Assembly (NCBI GenBank): GCA_002118135.1
Contig: BDIU01000117.1
Span: 62,001-126,000, forward strand
Direction: 5' to 3'
Length of the DNA stretch: 64,000 nt
From: Trebouxia sp. TZW2008
Lineage: Eukaryota > Chlorophyta > Trebouxiophyceae > Trebouxiales > Trebouxiaceae
Each line of letters starts with the position of its first letter. Position 1 is the first letter of the stretch. Made by a program: the position numbers and the translations under genes. The notes under the pieces are model-generated. The model ran no database searches. It was not told the DNA's origin and saw only the letters and a list, made by a program, of their open reading frames with translations. Shown piece by piece: positions 12,701 through 27,800 of the stretch.

Positions 12701-15700
12701 GTCGCGAGTACCTGGACTGCTGTGACAGCCAGCCTGTAACCAGCCTGAGCTTCCTTCACGCTTGGAGTGACAGCTGTCATAGGGCAGGGCGCCTCCACGA
12801 CTGCAGCCCCTCCCAGGGCATCCAGCTGCACAGAGTCAGACCAGAAAGCCTTGCCAGCCTGAGAGATGGCAGTTGTTGCACATAGCTGCAGACGTACTCT
12901 CTGCCTGTGCGCCTCCACATCCCCTTGCATGCTGGCATACCTAAGAAAGCATGGGCAAAAGTCAGTGGTGTGGACTACCAACAGCGTACTCTTTCGAGCA
13001 AATGGATCAGGCAGCATGAGCGGACCTTCAACAGCATCTGAGCTACTTTGTTGTCATAGTCAGACAGCTGGCACATTGACAGCTGATGTCAGTTGCATTG
13101 AGCATGGCAGACAAAAGCACATTCCGACTGTATGGCAGCACTCACTTGATGGTATGATGCAATGCAGTTGTCACAGCACTTACTTGGTAGGTGTCTGATG
13201 CATGACTGCCACTTGGCCAGTGTCAGAAAGGCCCTTGGGGTTGGAGGCAATGCTGCTCTGCTGTGTAGCGCCACGGTGGGAGTGCACAGATGGTGACGTC
13301 AAGACCTCTCCTAGGCCTGACAGGTTGAACCTGCTAGACATTTGTCCAGCAACAGAGCTGGACTGGTCTGAGTGTGTTGGTGTGCGGTTGCCCATGCTGC
13401 GACGGCCAGGGCGATTGTTTGATGCCAGGGGCAGGTGCTGCAGGGAGGAGCCCTTGTAAGGTGGTACCCAAGCTGTGGGCACTGCATCTGCTTGGGTGTC
13501 CTTCTGTGCATGCTCCTGCACAGAAGGAAAAGTTAATACCGTCAGGCGTCATAATGGGAGCGTCTCAGCGCAGTGGCAGCCCAGAATTGCCACTCCAGGA
13601 GCAGCAAGCACGTAACAGCATATGCAAGATGAACAGCATGATCTGCTGAAACCTTGTTATAGTAAAGCATCACTGTGATGCAGCAAAACGCACGCCTGGT
13701 TCAACTGGCTTTGCAAATTCCAAGCACCTCCCAATTCTGAGCTCAGTCCTGCCAGCTCTGGAAGGGTCAGCAATCTGTTCCATAGCGCACAGGATACTGG
13801 CACAAACTCAGTCACATACGTGATGTTTGAATGAACAAGATGCCACTTTATGCCAGAATGACCAGATCAATGCTGATGCAAGCCCTTATGACAGTATGAA
13901 GGTAAGAGGGCGCCATACCTGGCCTTCAACAGCTTCCACTAACCAGCTTTGCCTGAGGGCGATGGGCAGACCTGTGCAGTTGAACACCCACAAAGAGCAG
14001 GACACCCTCAAGGCGTGTGCACCAGATGTGCTGTCATAGCAGTGACATAGGGACAGGCTTGCTGAGCCTTCTTGCCTCTCCTGCTTGGAGACTCGTACGC
14101 TGGCTTTGCCCAGGACCTGATAGCCCACACAATCAGCACTGCACAGCACTCAATTTGGTGAAAATTGCAAACCAGACCTTGCTGCAAAGCATGCGGGCTC
14201 AGCATGAGGACATGGAAAGCTCAGCAGGACAAGGACATAGCATAGGCAGCTTTCAGTGTCATCACAAAGCATTGGGACACCAGTGCCATTCAGGATGGCT
14301 ATTCTGGTCATGAGCTGGCACTTAATGGAGATGTGACCTCGTACATATGTTGACTTTGTGCATGACAGTGTATTTCAGGCTCTGCCAGCAGCATGTCAAG
14401 TGCTTGGGTGGCAAGCATCAGGATCAATGAGAGCAAGGGGAGGGGAGTAGCAGAATTGCATAGAGGCATGATGCAGTACCTGTTGCGCAAAGGGGGGCCC
14501 TGTGGGACCCCCATAGGCGGGCTAGCCTTGTACCCTGTGGGCTCCAGCTTGACGCTCTCTAGGTAGTGGAAGGCTGAGGACTGGTGCAGCATGCACGTCT
14601 GAAGCGGCATGACTACCACATGAGTGGGTATGGGGCTTCTGTCAGGGTCAGAGGATGACAGGATGACCCTCAGAGGCACAGGTAAGGAGTTGTGCAGCTC
14701 AATGGGCGCTTTCACCACCAGGCGGTACCCTGCGTATGCCAGGCAAGCTTGTACAGCTGCAGGAAGAGGACTGAACATTGACAGCTCTGTCGTAGTGTGT
14801 TGTCTGATGATGCCCACAAACTGATGCTTGCTTGATTGTGTACACATGACAGCAGTCAAGGAGCATGACTGCATTGCTCAGCAGCTTGACATTCATGAAA
14901 GCAGCAGGAGGACCAGAAGGCTGCAATCCAGATGCCAGTGAGAGCTCTGCTGCGTGCAATGCATGGCTAAGCAGCTGACACATATCCCTGCTGCCTTGAT
15001 TAGTTTTCACAAGTATGCCTGCTGTAGCTGCAGGTATCAAATCATAAAAATAGATGATGGGAAGGAGAAATTGGCCAACTTGCCACTCTCGCTTTGCAAA
15101 ACCAAATGCAGAGACACAGTGAGAGCAAAACAGAAGTTTTCAAAGGCATGATGGCTTTGCTCAGTCTGCACCTTGGGTGTCAGAGCTGGCAGCAGCACCC
15201 AGACAGAAGTGGGCAGCATAGGACTGGTTGTTGACAGCGCTGCACACCAGATTCTGACAATGGCTCTCTGGGAAAGAGTACTCAGCCTGATGCAGCAGCT
15301 GCAGGAGAGGAATGCCAGTGCACCAGTGGTGGGTGGTTGCCCCATGGTCCTCATCTGCAATACATCATCAAGAATAGCTCCTTAGCAGAAGCTTGTGAGG
15401 TGCTTCAAGACTTGTGAGGCTATGTACAGCTCAGCATGCAGTGCTCTTGAACTGCTTGTGCAGGACAAGCTCATGTATGTGTGCATAAGCAGCATAGTCG
15501 TTGATCAGGAAGAGTGATACATGAAAGGATTGTATGGCACAATGCCTGCTAGTGCAAGACAGGCTTTGCTGCAGGGAGTGAATCATGAACACACAACTTG
15601 TACTGACCACTCTGCAAAACAATTCACCATGCATCATATATGCATGGCAAGCAGACAAGCTGTTGCTTAGCGCAACATCCATACCAGCAGGCTGCAGAGT

Positions 15701-18700
15701 AAGGTAGGTAGCGCTGCAGCAAAGGGCTGGCAGCCACGTGTCACCCCCAGCTGGCACAAGCTGTGTTATCTGGTCTTCTTCTTGGCTGCCAGGCCACCGC
15801 TGCTGTATGCCAATGATGATGGCGCCGCCACTGCTGTTGTGTAGCTTGATGCCAGAGTGTATGGTCACCCCTGCACCGCCCCTGATGCCCCTGTCTACTT
15901 GAAAGTAAACCTTGTAGGTCTGCAGGGTCTCTATGGCATGTGCACTGTTCACCCATAGTTGCACCTGCAAAGGATTTCCCAAAGATGTCATTGGTGCAAA
16001 GAACATTTAGTCTGTACAGGGATGCGTGAGGTACTGCAGGTGATATGGCTTGGAAGCACCATCACGCTGGTGAGGAAAGGACTTAGTGCTCCATTGGGTG
16101 CATCATATTATGCGAAGACCAAAGTGAAGGCCTACTAGCACAGCGAAATGGCAGAGCGTAAGGTGCACGACAGCAGACAAATAGCTTGCCTCCTTCATGC
16201 TTCTTTGCTCTACATCAAGAGCCCACGGACCCAAAGGCTGGCCATGCGCATTCTGCCCTTGCAGCTTCAGCAGCACCTTCAGACCCTCCTGCCTGTGACT
16301 GATCACCTCCACCTACGTAAAATAGCAAGCTGAAATCAGAACGGTGCTTATGCTAAGCGTCTGTATGCTTTAGCAGCTTTGCAGTAAGCGTCGGCATGCT
16401 TGGAGCAGCTTTGCAGAATCAATGTGCTGAACCTCTTCCTGTGCATTGCCTGTTGTCCGAAAACGACAGGCACATACAACGTGTTCTGAGCCACATGCTT
16501 ACCATGGCTGAGGCTGACGCTGCATTGTCAGCACTTGAGCTAGCAGCATCAACATCACATGGCTGAGGTGATATAAGGAAGGTCTGAGGGTTGGCTACAA
16601 GTCGTCCTTTGCAGGAGATGGTGTAAACATCAACCGGAATAATAGACTCTGTGCACCCTGGAGGCACTTCACAGCCTATGCCTGCACACACAGGAACCAC
16701 TCAAACATGCTCAATACTTTCATCCAGTAGCAGACATTCTGGGAGCGTGTTGAGGCACAGATGCACATGCATTTAGATGCAGCACAGATGCCTGGGCGCA
16801 TACATGCATCCATGAGCCAGGCAAGTGAAGCCAGTGTCAGGACAAGCATGCCATATGAATCGACGCAATGGCTCTGCACTTGATGCTTACATGGACATGA
16901 GCTATGATTGCCAGAACAAGGATGCTTTTGGCCCGCTCTTGTCCAAAGCCAGCACAGTGTGCATGGAATGGCTCACCTAGCTCTGCAGGGTCATTCGTGA
17001 TTGCTAGCCTTCTGTACCCATGCCCAGGCTGCTCAGACCAAAACTCAACAAGTATATCGCTCAGATTCTGCAGCCAATACAAGGCCTCCCCTCCAGGACT
17101 GAGACCACCACCAGTCTCAAAGATGATGGATTCCAGCTGAAAGGGCTCAACATTCACAAGGGCGACGTCACTGATGACTGACTGTGTGGCCTGGTAGCTG
17201 TCCATGACTGCCTGTGTGAGGGTGACTTCAAGCACGTCTGGAGCTGTTACGGCAATGCTGAGCTGCTGTGGCTTCAGCTCGGAGCTGTCCTGAGCACCGT
17301 GCCTGCACCAACCAAGGCTCAAAGGGCAAGCATTTGACACTGTATCTTAGTGATGCCAGGCAATGGCCCATGATTGCACAGGCTGCCTTGTTCTAGCATA
17401 AATATAGATGTATCTGGACCACGTGATGCTTGAGTATCAGCTGTGCTTCCATGCTGTCTACAAATCAGCACACATGGGCAGAGCAGAAACATGTTGTGTT
17501 CATATGATGCATTGATCTATAAAGCTGTATATATTTGCAGTAGACATCAGTGCACTCCCAGGCTGCCACCTGAGACAGAGCCTCTCGTCATGACGCCTAA
17601 TGGCGCAGACGTTTCTGAGACAACGGTGCATGATGATTCAACTACCTTCTAAGAGTCAGCGTTGTTGCTAAAGAGCAGCACCAGGGCTCAAGCAAGGGCT
17701 CCCAGCCCATCAAAGCATTATTGTACACATCCACCTGCAGCTTGAGGCTGCACTGACTGCTCAACTGCTGAGGATCTGCCTGCCCAGCTAGGTCAATGGC
17801 AATGTCGGATGCAGCGGCCTCAATAATGGGCATGTCATCGTCATGCTTGTCATTGCTGATGAGGAGGGCAAATTGACCCATTTGCAAACTGAAATGGGTT
17901 GTTGAAAGGGTTTCCCAACTGAGAGTGCTCTGTGCCTGCACCAAGACAGCACGATGCAGCTGATGATGGGGAAGCATACAGGCTCAGCCTTCTTAGCTGA
18001 GAGTGGTTGTACTCTGGCAAACTCACTGCAAGTAGCAGATCAGTACCGGGGTTGAAAGGGGCTCTGAAATGTTGGGGGTTGCCCACAGTGGGCGCGCAAC
18101 TATGTGGGGGTCGCAGGGCAATATGTGTGGGCTACACTAGTGATGTACTGGTATTGATGCCGAGTGGGTGGATCCCCTGCCAGGGAAAGTGGGGTGGTAA
18201 AGCCCTGGGTCAGGGCAGGGCACGCGACAAAGATTGAGCATTTCATAGAACGCTCTGCAGCTGTGTTGTCAACTGCTCAACCTGTGTCATGCCGTGCATT
18301 GTTCACACTTGGCAATGAAGCTATGCATCCTGCAGATGCATGGTCATGCAACCTGACTGGATCAGACAGATGGTTCTGCTTTACTTGCTTGAATGCTCTG
18401 GCATCAGCATGGCCTTGCTGGCAAACAAATTTGTCATAATGCAATGGCAAGAGGGTTAGCAATCAGATTAGTGCTGTTACGGTTCCAGACCCTTGCACAC
18501 TTAGGTTGAGCAGACACCTTGAACCAAACAGGTCTGTAATGCAGACACAATTCTTACCTGTGGCGCAGGCGCAGGAGACAAAGCAGTGTCTGTTGGCTTT
18601 GCAAGCTGCAGCAGACCCTCCTCAACCTCCTGGAAGGCCTTCACCAAGGCCGCAGTGATGCACATGCGTCTTTGTGATGCGTATACACACGCCTGGTACA

Positions 18701-18756
18701 GATTCAGCTTCACTCCCAGAGTGTAAGTATCAAATCGCCTCCGCTGCTGCCGCTGC

Positions 18757-18836
<80 letters not shown>

Positions 18837-21800
18837 AATAGATACTGTTTCTGCAAGACCACGCATGTGTCCAGGAGCCAGTTGTGACTTGCTTAGTGAG
18901 CGAGAAGTGCAGTGAGCAGACAATGGACAGCCTTCATTGTGGGTGTGTGCATGTGACTAATGCAGCTTGTGAGAAAAGAACTGCAAAGCAATCGTTGCTA
19001 CAAAGCATCAGCTCAATTGGCAGCTAAGGTCAGCCCAGACCAAACTCAAGCTGACATAACAGGTGATTCTAGCAACAGAAAGAGACTGAATGTGTACCTG
19101 CCACCTCAGAGTCATGCTGCAATCTGGGAACAGTCAGGGTCAAATCAAATCCCTGTGCTCCCAACAGCAGTCCTCCCTCAAATTTGCTTCTCATGGAGCG
19201 TATGTCTGGAGGCAGCTCCATCAGAGCTGTGGCCACTGCCAGCCTAGACACTGACAGGCAGTGCTGCATACATTCAGCAGCAGTGAGGTGGCTGTTGATG
19301 GTCACTTCTGTGCTGACAGACATGCACGGCTTCAAGTCATTTGCTCCTGCATCCACAAAGCCAAAGGACATCAGAAAGTCAGCACAGTTGTTTGGGTGTG
19401 ACTGGCCTGCAGATGTGGTAGAAAGTAATGGCAAATTGCAGTAGGTCAAAGTGACCTACGTTCACTTGCATCAACAATGAGTGTGGTGGCAAAGCGCTGC
19501 ATGGTTGACACTCATTGCAAGCACAAACTCTGGATATCTGGTGTGCAGAACGATTGTGCAACCGCAAATGGAAGTGAGAGGACAAGGGAAGCACCTCCAA
19601 AGGTGTTGGCTACCAGCTCAGCCACTATCTCTGTTGCATGCAGCTGCACAGACACGGTTGCTGCAAGCTTTGTGACAAGTGACGCGTCTGAGGCAGGCTG
19701 GCTTGTGCTTTGCTGCTGCTGTGGCTGCTGTTGTCCCTTTATCACAGCTGCCAGACAGTCTTTGCTGCCATGAATCAGAAGCTGCCAGCCCTACAACAAA
19801 ACTTTCATAATATCAGAAGCAGACAAGATTAGAAGGCTGCAATCTGGTTTTTGTATATGTGCAAGGCAATGAGAGTCTTGAGGATACATGCTAGACTTGA
19901 CACAGACGTATGCAGCAGGCGTACAACAGTGTATGCTGGAGCCTGTTACCTCGAGGTATACTCTCAGCATCATGTCACTGGCAAAGATCTCCACATCAGA
20001 CTGTGCTTGACTTGTATCAGCCATAATTGCACCAGCCTGTAGGCTGCACCAGATGTTGGCATCTGTTGACATGCTTGAGATGCCATCAACGGCAGCAAAG
20101 CAATCTTTTGAACCAAGTAAGAGCAGGACTCTGTCTCCTGCTGGCAGCTTGTTTGCTGACCAGCCAACTTCTGAGCCAGACTCATTGCTGTCGTCATCTT
20201 CTGAACTGTTTCCTAGCCTTTCTGGTGCGTCGTGAAAGGCACTCACACCTCGTCCAATGGAGTAAGAAGAGGCAGAGGACGTGTCAAAGCCATCAGCTGC
20301 ACTGGCAAAGTCTGGGGCATCCAGAGAGTCTGTATTTGGGAAGCTGGTAGCAGGATTCATGAAGACAGAGCGGTGGTGAATCACTGGCACCTGCCTCTGC
20401 AGCTCGCCAATGCTGATGCCGCTGCTGGCAATGGATGCTGTTCTGCCTAAAGATCGCAAGGGACCAAGAGAGTAATGTCTGTGGGAGCGTGAACGCGAGT
20501 CACTGCGGCTTGAGCTAGCATTGTCTGAGTTGTCCTGCTGCTGATTTGCAGTCTTGCGGGCAAGAGTTGCCAATGATGGCAGAATCTCCTCCAATGCCAC
20601 CTCAAAAGTGTCTGACGCAAGCCTGGCCCTGTTGTTGATGACATACTGGGGAGAGGTTGGTGTAGAGTCTTCATCATCAGCAGCAATCTCTGCCAAGCCA
20701 GTCAAGCCTAAGCCTGACCTGGCATTGCCAGCATGCAACCGGGTCAGACTGTTTTGATGGCTCAGGAATTCCTGCTCGGGCGACACAGTCTGGCCGGCCA
20801 CCGTTTGCCGACGGTTACCGCCGCGCGCCGAAAATTCTCGAGATCCTGTCAGCCGGCCTGACCCGTGCTGCGAAGACCGAGATGATGAAGGCGGCCCGTG
20901 GCCGCCAAGAGGTTCGCTATGCACTCTCGTCATTCTGCCAGGCAGCAGCAGCGACCCCGACCTCAATGCCCCAACATGCTCCAGCGAAAACTGCGGTTGA
21001 GGTGCTGCTGGGTTTTGCGTCAAGTAGAAAGCAAGATAGTGCCAGGACAGACCACAGGCGGTCTGTGGCAAACCTGACACCGCATTTGAAGATTGGCAGA
21101 AGTGTCCACTAACACGCTGCCACTCCAAGACCAGGGCAGGCTGTGCCTTGTCATTGCTGTGCAATTGCAGCTTGATGGTCCCCACTGAAGCTTCTAAAGC
21201 ATAGCCAGGCTTGACAATATGCTGTGCTTGCTGTGCCTGCTGGGGCAAGCTGGCATGCAGGACAGAAGAATCAGTCTGTAGAGGCCAATCAGGAGCTGCT
21301 GCAACACCAGCAGAAGGTGAGTCTGAGGGTGGCTTGCCAAGGATAATGTCCATCTCTGTACTGTACCGGATTGTGGATGCTGACATTGTCTGCACCTGAG
21401 CAGGCTTGGCAATGACCTCAGCAAGTCGCATATTTAGCTCAAAAGTTGGCAAAGCTTGCTCAGGCCACTGCCTGTGACCAAGAACATGCTGATTTGGTGT
21501 TTGTGGTGGAAGCGCAAGAAGGGATGCATTGGGGATACTCAGAAGTGGCGGCAGCTGAGCTGCAGCAGCTGCGCTCGGTAAGGGCAACACAGGTGAGGCA
21601 AACTCCTCTGGCAGTGCCACAAACAGAGCAAGGTTGGTCACTGAGAAGATGGTGCCTTGGTGGCCTGTGGCAGCAAAGGGGCTGGGGGCTGTTGCGTCTG
21701 GAGCAGGGACGGCTGCGTGCTGCCTATTCAGGACATGCCTGACATTGAGGTCCACTGGGTGAGGGCGGGGATGCTGCGCAGGCTGACTGGTGGGTAGCTG

Positions 21801-24800
21801 CAGGATGAAGTGTGGGATCTCCATGTACAGGATGTGATCAAGGGGGGTAGGCTCTGCATTTGTGAAGCTTGCAGCATCCACTTTGGCTGGGCAGACGATT
21901 TTGCAGCGCACAATCTCAATGGAGAATTGCTCTGGCCGGGGTGGCTTTTTCAGCCTCTCTTCAGCAGCTGAACTTTTGCTAGGTGTAGCTGGAACCTCTG
22001 GAGCGCCATCCTCAGAATTTGAGGCATCAGCCACTGTCTCTGCAGCATCAGCTGAGGCATGATCGCCACCCTGCAGGTCCGCGTCTTGCTCAGCAGCACT
22101 GTCAGGTAGCATGCTGACAGCTGAGGTAGCATCAGCAGCTGCAGCTGCTGCTGCTTGCGCCTCAAAGAGTGAGATGGAATTAGAGCTGACAGGAGGTCCC
22201 GTGATTGCGTCCAGCAGACCTGCCTCTGAAGACTGCATTGCAACAGGATCTTGACAGGAAGCCAAATGCGGCCTTCCTGAATCAGCTGCATGGGGTGTGA
22301 TGGCTGCAGCTGCCTCAGCCCTGCTCTCGGAGTGAAGCGGCTCCCCTTCATCTGCAGCTTCTGTATCGGGAAGCCGATTGGGGCTGTGACTGTTGAGTTC
22401 TGGACTGCTAGGCTGAGGCACCGCAGGACTAGCAGAAGGCAGGAGGCTACTGTCAGCATCACTCAGGCCCTGTGGCTTATCACTTGGGTCTGGATTGTCT
22501 GCATGACTGCCAGAGATGCTTGCTGCTGGCAAGTCAGCAGCCTGCCCCTGTTGTGAACTGTCAGCTCCGTCATGAAAGCCGTATGCAGCAGATTCTGCTA
22601 CAGGGCTCAGCCTGACAGCAGTGTCACTCTTGGTAGCTTGCTCATGACGGGTTGCAGGCAGGGCGGGATCTATGTGCAGTGAGGGGGCACCAGCTTGAAA
22701 GCTGTCAGTGTTGGTTGCAGCTGCTGGCTCTGTAGCTGGAGATGCTGCTGGCGAAGGCATAAACAGAGCAGCAATGCGCATAAGAGTGGCAGTGCCAAAG
22801 CAGCCATCTTGCAATGTGATGGAGGTTTGTAGCCGGTCCTTTGTGTCGTAGACTGTGAACTCTGCCTGAGCTGGGATGTTACTAGTCAACCTGCAAACAC
22901 CAACATACCATCCAGAATTGTCAACAGAAGGTGCAAGATACACAAGTCTGTTTGTCCCTCAAGCTACAAGGAATACATGAGGCATTCAAGTATTTGTGCG
23001 GGATACTGCGTAATGAACAAGTTGGCCTCAACAACTCAGACAAAGCTGCCATCAGGTTGTGTCAGCAAGCAGTGAACACCATCATGAAATTGTGCCAGGT
23101 TGCCAGCGACTGTTTTGCCATGCATCACCTCACCTGCTGATCATACTCCCACTTTCACCAGGCCACCCTTTGGCAGCAGCACCACGCAAGCGCCCAGATA
23201 CTAGCAGCCCTGCCGCTTGACTGTGGTCCACACACACAGTCAGGCTGTCAATGGTCATCACTTGAGCCAGGCGAGGCACAGGGTACATGCCGTAAATCTT
23301 TGGGATCTTGGTTGTGTACTTGCTTCTGTCACTGGCATGCAGCTGAAGCACTGTTGCCTGCACAGATACAGTGACTTCACTGCGTAAAGATTGCTCGCTA
23401 AGAAATCTGTCCCGAAAATCGGTAATTTCGTCCTTTCTCAGATGTGCCACTGCAGTCAGGATGCAGTGATTGATTACCAATCACATGCTGCTTACACTGA
23501 GAATGCCCTTACATCGAGTGTCCTTACAAACAGAAGTCACTGTAGCAACAATATGACGACCAGACACGCATGCATCAAAGGCATCTTTGGCTGGAGAGCA
23601 CACGGTTGGCTGGAAAGATGACACCCTTGATTCATGAGATGAGGACAATATGTGTGAGCAGGACTTTTCTGACCAAACACTGTATGATGCTTGTGATGTG
23701 AGGACCTGAGGCAGTTTCAGACGGACGCAGCAGCAATATTGGAAGAAAACTACCATAAGCTCATCAAATTTGAAGGCAAAATTCTTATTTTCTTCTGGCA
23801 CCTAACAAAAACTCTTCCAAAAATCTCATTGGGGTTGTAGCCTCCAAAAACAGATTAGCAAAAAAGAGGGAAGAACACAGGTTGAACTTCTTACAGTTGA
23901 AAACACACTTTTTACTTTTACATTCCCAGCAAAGTTCAAAGCCTACCTTTGTTGCAATGGAGTCGTCCATGAGCTCGAGCAGCATGTCAAATTTCTGACC
24001 CCTGAGTTTCAGGTGTGTGTTGCTTGCATCACAATCCTCAGAGTGGCTATCATCAAACGCCACAGACACTGATGCAGCAGTCACGTTGACCTCAGCTACA
24101 GGCAGACCCTGTAGAACACCCACAGCATCTGTGATGATGAGCCATGTTGGTTCAGGCAAGAGACTCTCGTGCAAAGTCGACAGGCTTGTTACATCATTCC
24201 TTGCAGCTGCCGCAGTAGTGATGCTGAAAGACAGTCTGTCGTGAAGCAACTTGCGTGTTGCTGCAATGTGCAGATGCATCTGTGGTGCTTCAAGCAGATT
24301 GGCGCCCACAGGGTATTGCATTATCCCATGCAAGGGTTGATAGGCTGTCATGGTATCATCTCATCCTCATCAGTTGCTGGATTGAAACGTGCTTGTTGAA
24401 TGGGATCAGCAGAAAGAGCTGATGACAGAACAATCCTCAAGGGTGCGCGCATTGCTGCTAAGCCTCTGAGGTAAGGGTCGTTTACCTTTGACTGAGCCAC
24501 AGCTTTGCGGTCATCCTTTTGGTCTTCAGTAGAGCTCGGCATGAGGGACTGGTTCAGCACTGCAGCAGACTTGGAGTTGAGCTGCACACGAATGTGATCA
24601 ATCTCCAGCAAGGCTTTGGCCTGAGGTAGCAATGCATCTCCTGATGCACGGCGCAAGTCCAGATGGGCTGTGCAGCTGCAAGGGAAGAGGACTGGGGCGC
24701 CCTTAGGGGCCAAGCTGCTCAGACTGTTGCCTGTCTCCAGTCGCACGCCACTCAAGGTGATCTGCAGCCGCTGATACATAACAGCTGTTTGCACCTGTAG

Positions 24801-27800
24801 TGTTCACAGGCAATCAGTAGACGGAAGCTACCCGTTGGGATGGGAAGCAGAGACTCGTCAGACCGGCTAGGTCAAGCTGTGGCCATATAGGCAGGGAGCC
24901 AATGTCAAGACCAGTTTGGAAGGCAAGCAGTGTTCAACAAAGCCGTAGTGAGATGCTCATAATGATGCATCCTCTATCGCCTTGCCTGTCTTTGTACGAC
25001 ACAAGATCAGGCTGACCACACTATTGCTGCCAGGCTGTGAATGCAGGCATAGATGAGCTCTCAATGCAGATTTCCACATATACAGGTGCTCAGGTTTGGG
25101 AATTTCGGCAGGATCAAGGCGTTCATACCTGTAGAATGAGTGCCTGCAGATCTGGCTTTGATAGAAAACTACCCGCAGTGACATGCTGTTGAAGCTGCTG
25201 AACCAGCTCCTGTTGCTGGTGGATCTGACCAGGCACAGGGACGTGCACAACATGGACAGCCCCTGTGTGTACTATGCTGCAGGCCTCACTTGTAGGCTGC
25301 CCATGCTGACTGAAAACCAGCACAACATCCTGGACCTGCAAGTATGAGGCACAAAAGCATCAGACCACGCAGCAATGACATCTCTGATCCTGAATCCTGA
25401 CCCTTTCACGCAGTGCAGTTTGTGCCAGTGCATGCAGGTGTGCTTCGTTGCAGCACTGTGCTGAGCAAATACACTGTCAACACTACCAACAATAACATGT
25501 AATGTTGCATGACCGACCTGCAGATTGACAGCAGGAAGCACTGCAGCTTTGATGGCCCTTTGTGCTTGTGCTAGTGTCTGAGCCTGCACATTCCCCAACG
25601 CATTGACAGCCTCTGTCACACATTTGGAGTGAGATTCCTGTGGCATGCCAGCTAGCGTCTTGGAGAGCCTGGCCCAGCACAATGGGCGATGGACCAGATG
25701 CAGAGCTTGTACGCTTACATCTAGTTTTGCCACAGCCCCTGCATGGCTTGTACTGTGTAAGAGACAATGCATTGTGTGTATGCAATCTCAATGTGATCAT
25801 GCAGCAATTTGTGGCGTCCCAATGCTGCTGTATGCTTTCAAAATATGACAGATCACCTTGCACATAATAGTGCAAAACCAGTTCAACGTGACAGGCACGC
25901 TGACACACCCATTGTACACAAGCACATGCATTTATGTTCAGCAGCCTCATCATGTGCATGAGAAGCAGTTCAAGCTGGCAGATGCAGCGTCTATAGGTAT
26001 CCTGTAACACTCACCAGCATGCTTATGGCTGTGAGGGAAAGGGTTCTCACTCCTGTACTGCAGCTGAAGCAGTGGTGGCTCACGCCTGACATCAGGCAAA
26101 ACTACAAAGCTGCTACTCAAGCTGCTGGACGATCTTCTTCCAATTGAGCTGTCCAGCGATTCTGTGCTGCTGCCACTTCCTGCATTTCACAGCTCAGGTA
26201 TATGGCATGATTGCCAAAAAGGTTTGGGTGGTCTTTAAGCTCGTATGCATGCACTTGCAGCACAGTATGGATGCCACAAAAGAGTTGACCACCCTGAGCA
26301 GATTGGATTTGAAGTACATAATGAAGTATACAGTGAAGCATATATCAAACGCTGACGTCAGATCAAAAGTCTTCTGGCTTGAAATGCGCATTGTCAGTGC
26401 CAAGCACACACATGAGCAGCAAGCAGACTATAGAACACCCACAAAACATTCATCAGACACAGGAACATATGGTCAGGAAAGGAAAGGAAAAGGAATGGAA
26501 AGTCACCCAGGCAATAGGCACAAGACACAGGAGCAAATCCTTGGGACGTTTGCAGACAAGCTTGTGCATGTGGATTGACATGCATTTACACATCAATCTG
26601 GGTCAACATGATAGGCAGTCTATATAAAAGTACAGTTGGTGGCATGCATGCCAAAGTACCATACTGACGAGGCACGTTGCACCTACCTGGCTGCTGCCAT
26701 CTCGCTAGCACAACATTGGCATCATTGAGGGGACCACTGCTGAGGTCCTGCACAGTGATCTCCTGAGCTGTCACCTCTGCATCTGTTGCATCTGAACCGG
26801 ACACAACATGCACCTTGAGCTGCTCAACATCCAGTGAGGCAATCTGGCTTGAGAGTTCAGCCTTATTGCTGTCTGAAAGGACCAGATTAGTGGAGGCTAC
26901 CTGTAGCCATGACATTGGAGTGCAGTGAAAGTGGTGTTTGGTGCATGCACGCGTGAACACGTAGCTACTGCTATAAGTGTGCTGTCTGAGCGGCAGAGTA
27001 GCCAAGCTGATACAAGTTGTGCTTGCTGTTCTAAAGCTGCAGCTACAGACAGGGTCCCTGTAGGAGCTCAGCTGCTTGCATGCTGCAACATGCGTTCTGC
27101 TTGCATCGCCATGCATATATGTCTGCTACAACCATTGAATTGGGCCTTTTCCCAGCGTGCCCAGACAAGTGATGCAGCACAGGCAGCAGTATGCCAGGTT
27201 TCAGGAGCATGTTTACCCTGATGTCAGCCACAAACTCCAGCTTGCTGGCAGTGTCGTTGCCATCTTGCAGGTCCTGCTGATTGATGTCAAAAGCATCATA
27301 CAGCTCTGCCATCTGTTCTTGAGTAGGGCGTGTAGGTGAGGCTGGAGGCTGCTCCTTAAATGGCTGGTGGTACAACATTGAAGACATTCCAGACAAGGAC
27401 CATTGCACCCAACCCTGTCTGTAGCACCAATTTTGTCTATATTGGAACATTGCAGGCTGCCAGTCAGTAATGAGGAAGGTGGGGCATGAAGGTCAGCTGA
27501 TTTTGGTGCTGCTGTGGTTTTGTCTGTGGCAAAGCAATGCAGGCTGAAAGGCCAAACGATAAGCAAGCAATAGCTGGTGACTACTTGATTGATCTACTCC
27601 ATGCTTTTGCTCCTGTCACAAAGTGAGGCGCTCATGCAGGAGCAGACTCTGCAGACAGTCTGGAGGGCACACTGCAGGATCAGTTCTGGACAGCAGACAG
27701 TGTCATGTCAGGTGGCCTGCTGATGCCGGGTCATGAAAATACCTTTCACCGGAGCCATGGGGTGACCTATCATCCAGAGACTTCCTCTTCTTGGATGAGA

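Noticed and set aside
19791..22943. The 1,050-codon ORF as an intronless stand-alone gene
   Set aside because: Its ends carry splice sites in phase with VPS13 exons on both sides, and the extra codons beyond 22890 and 19950 are intronic.
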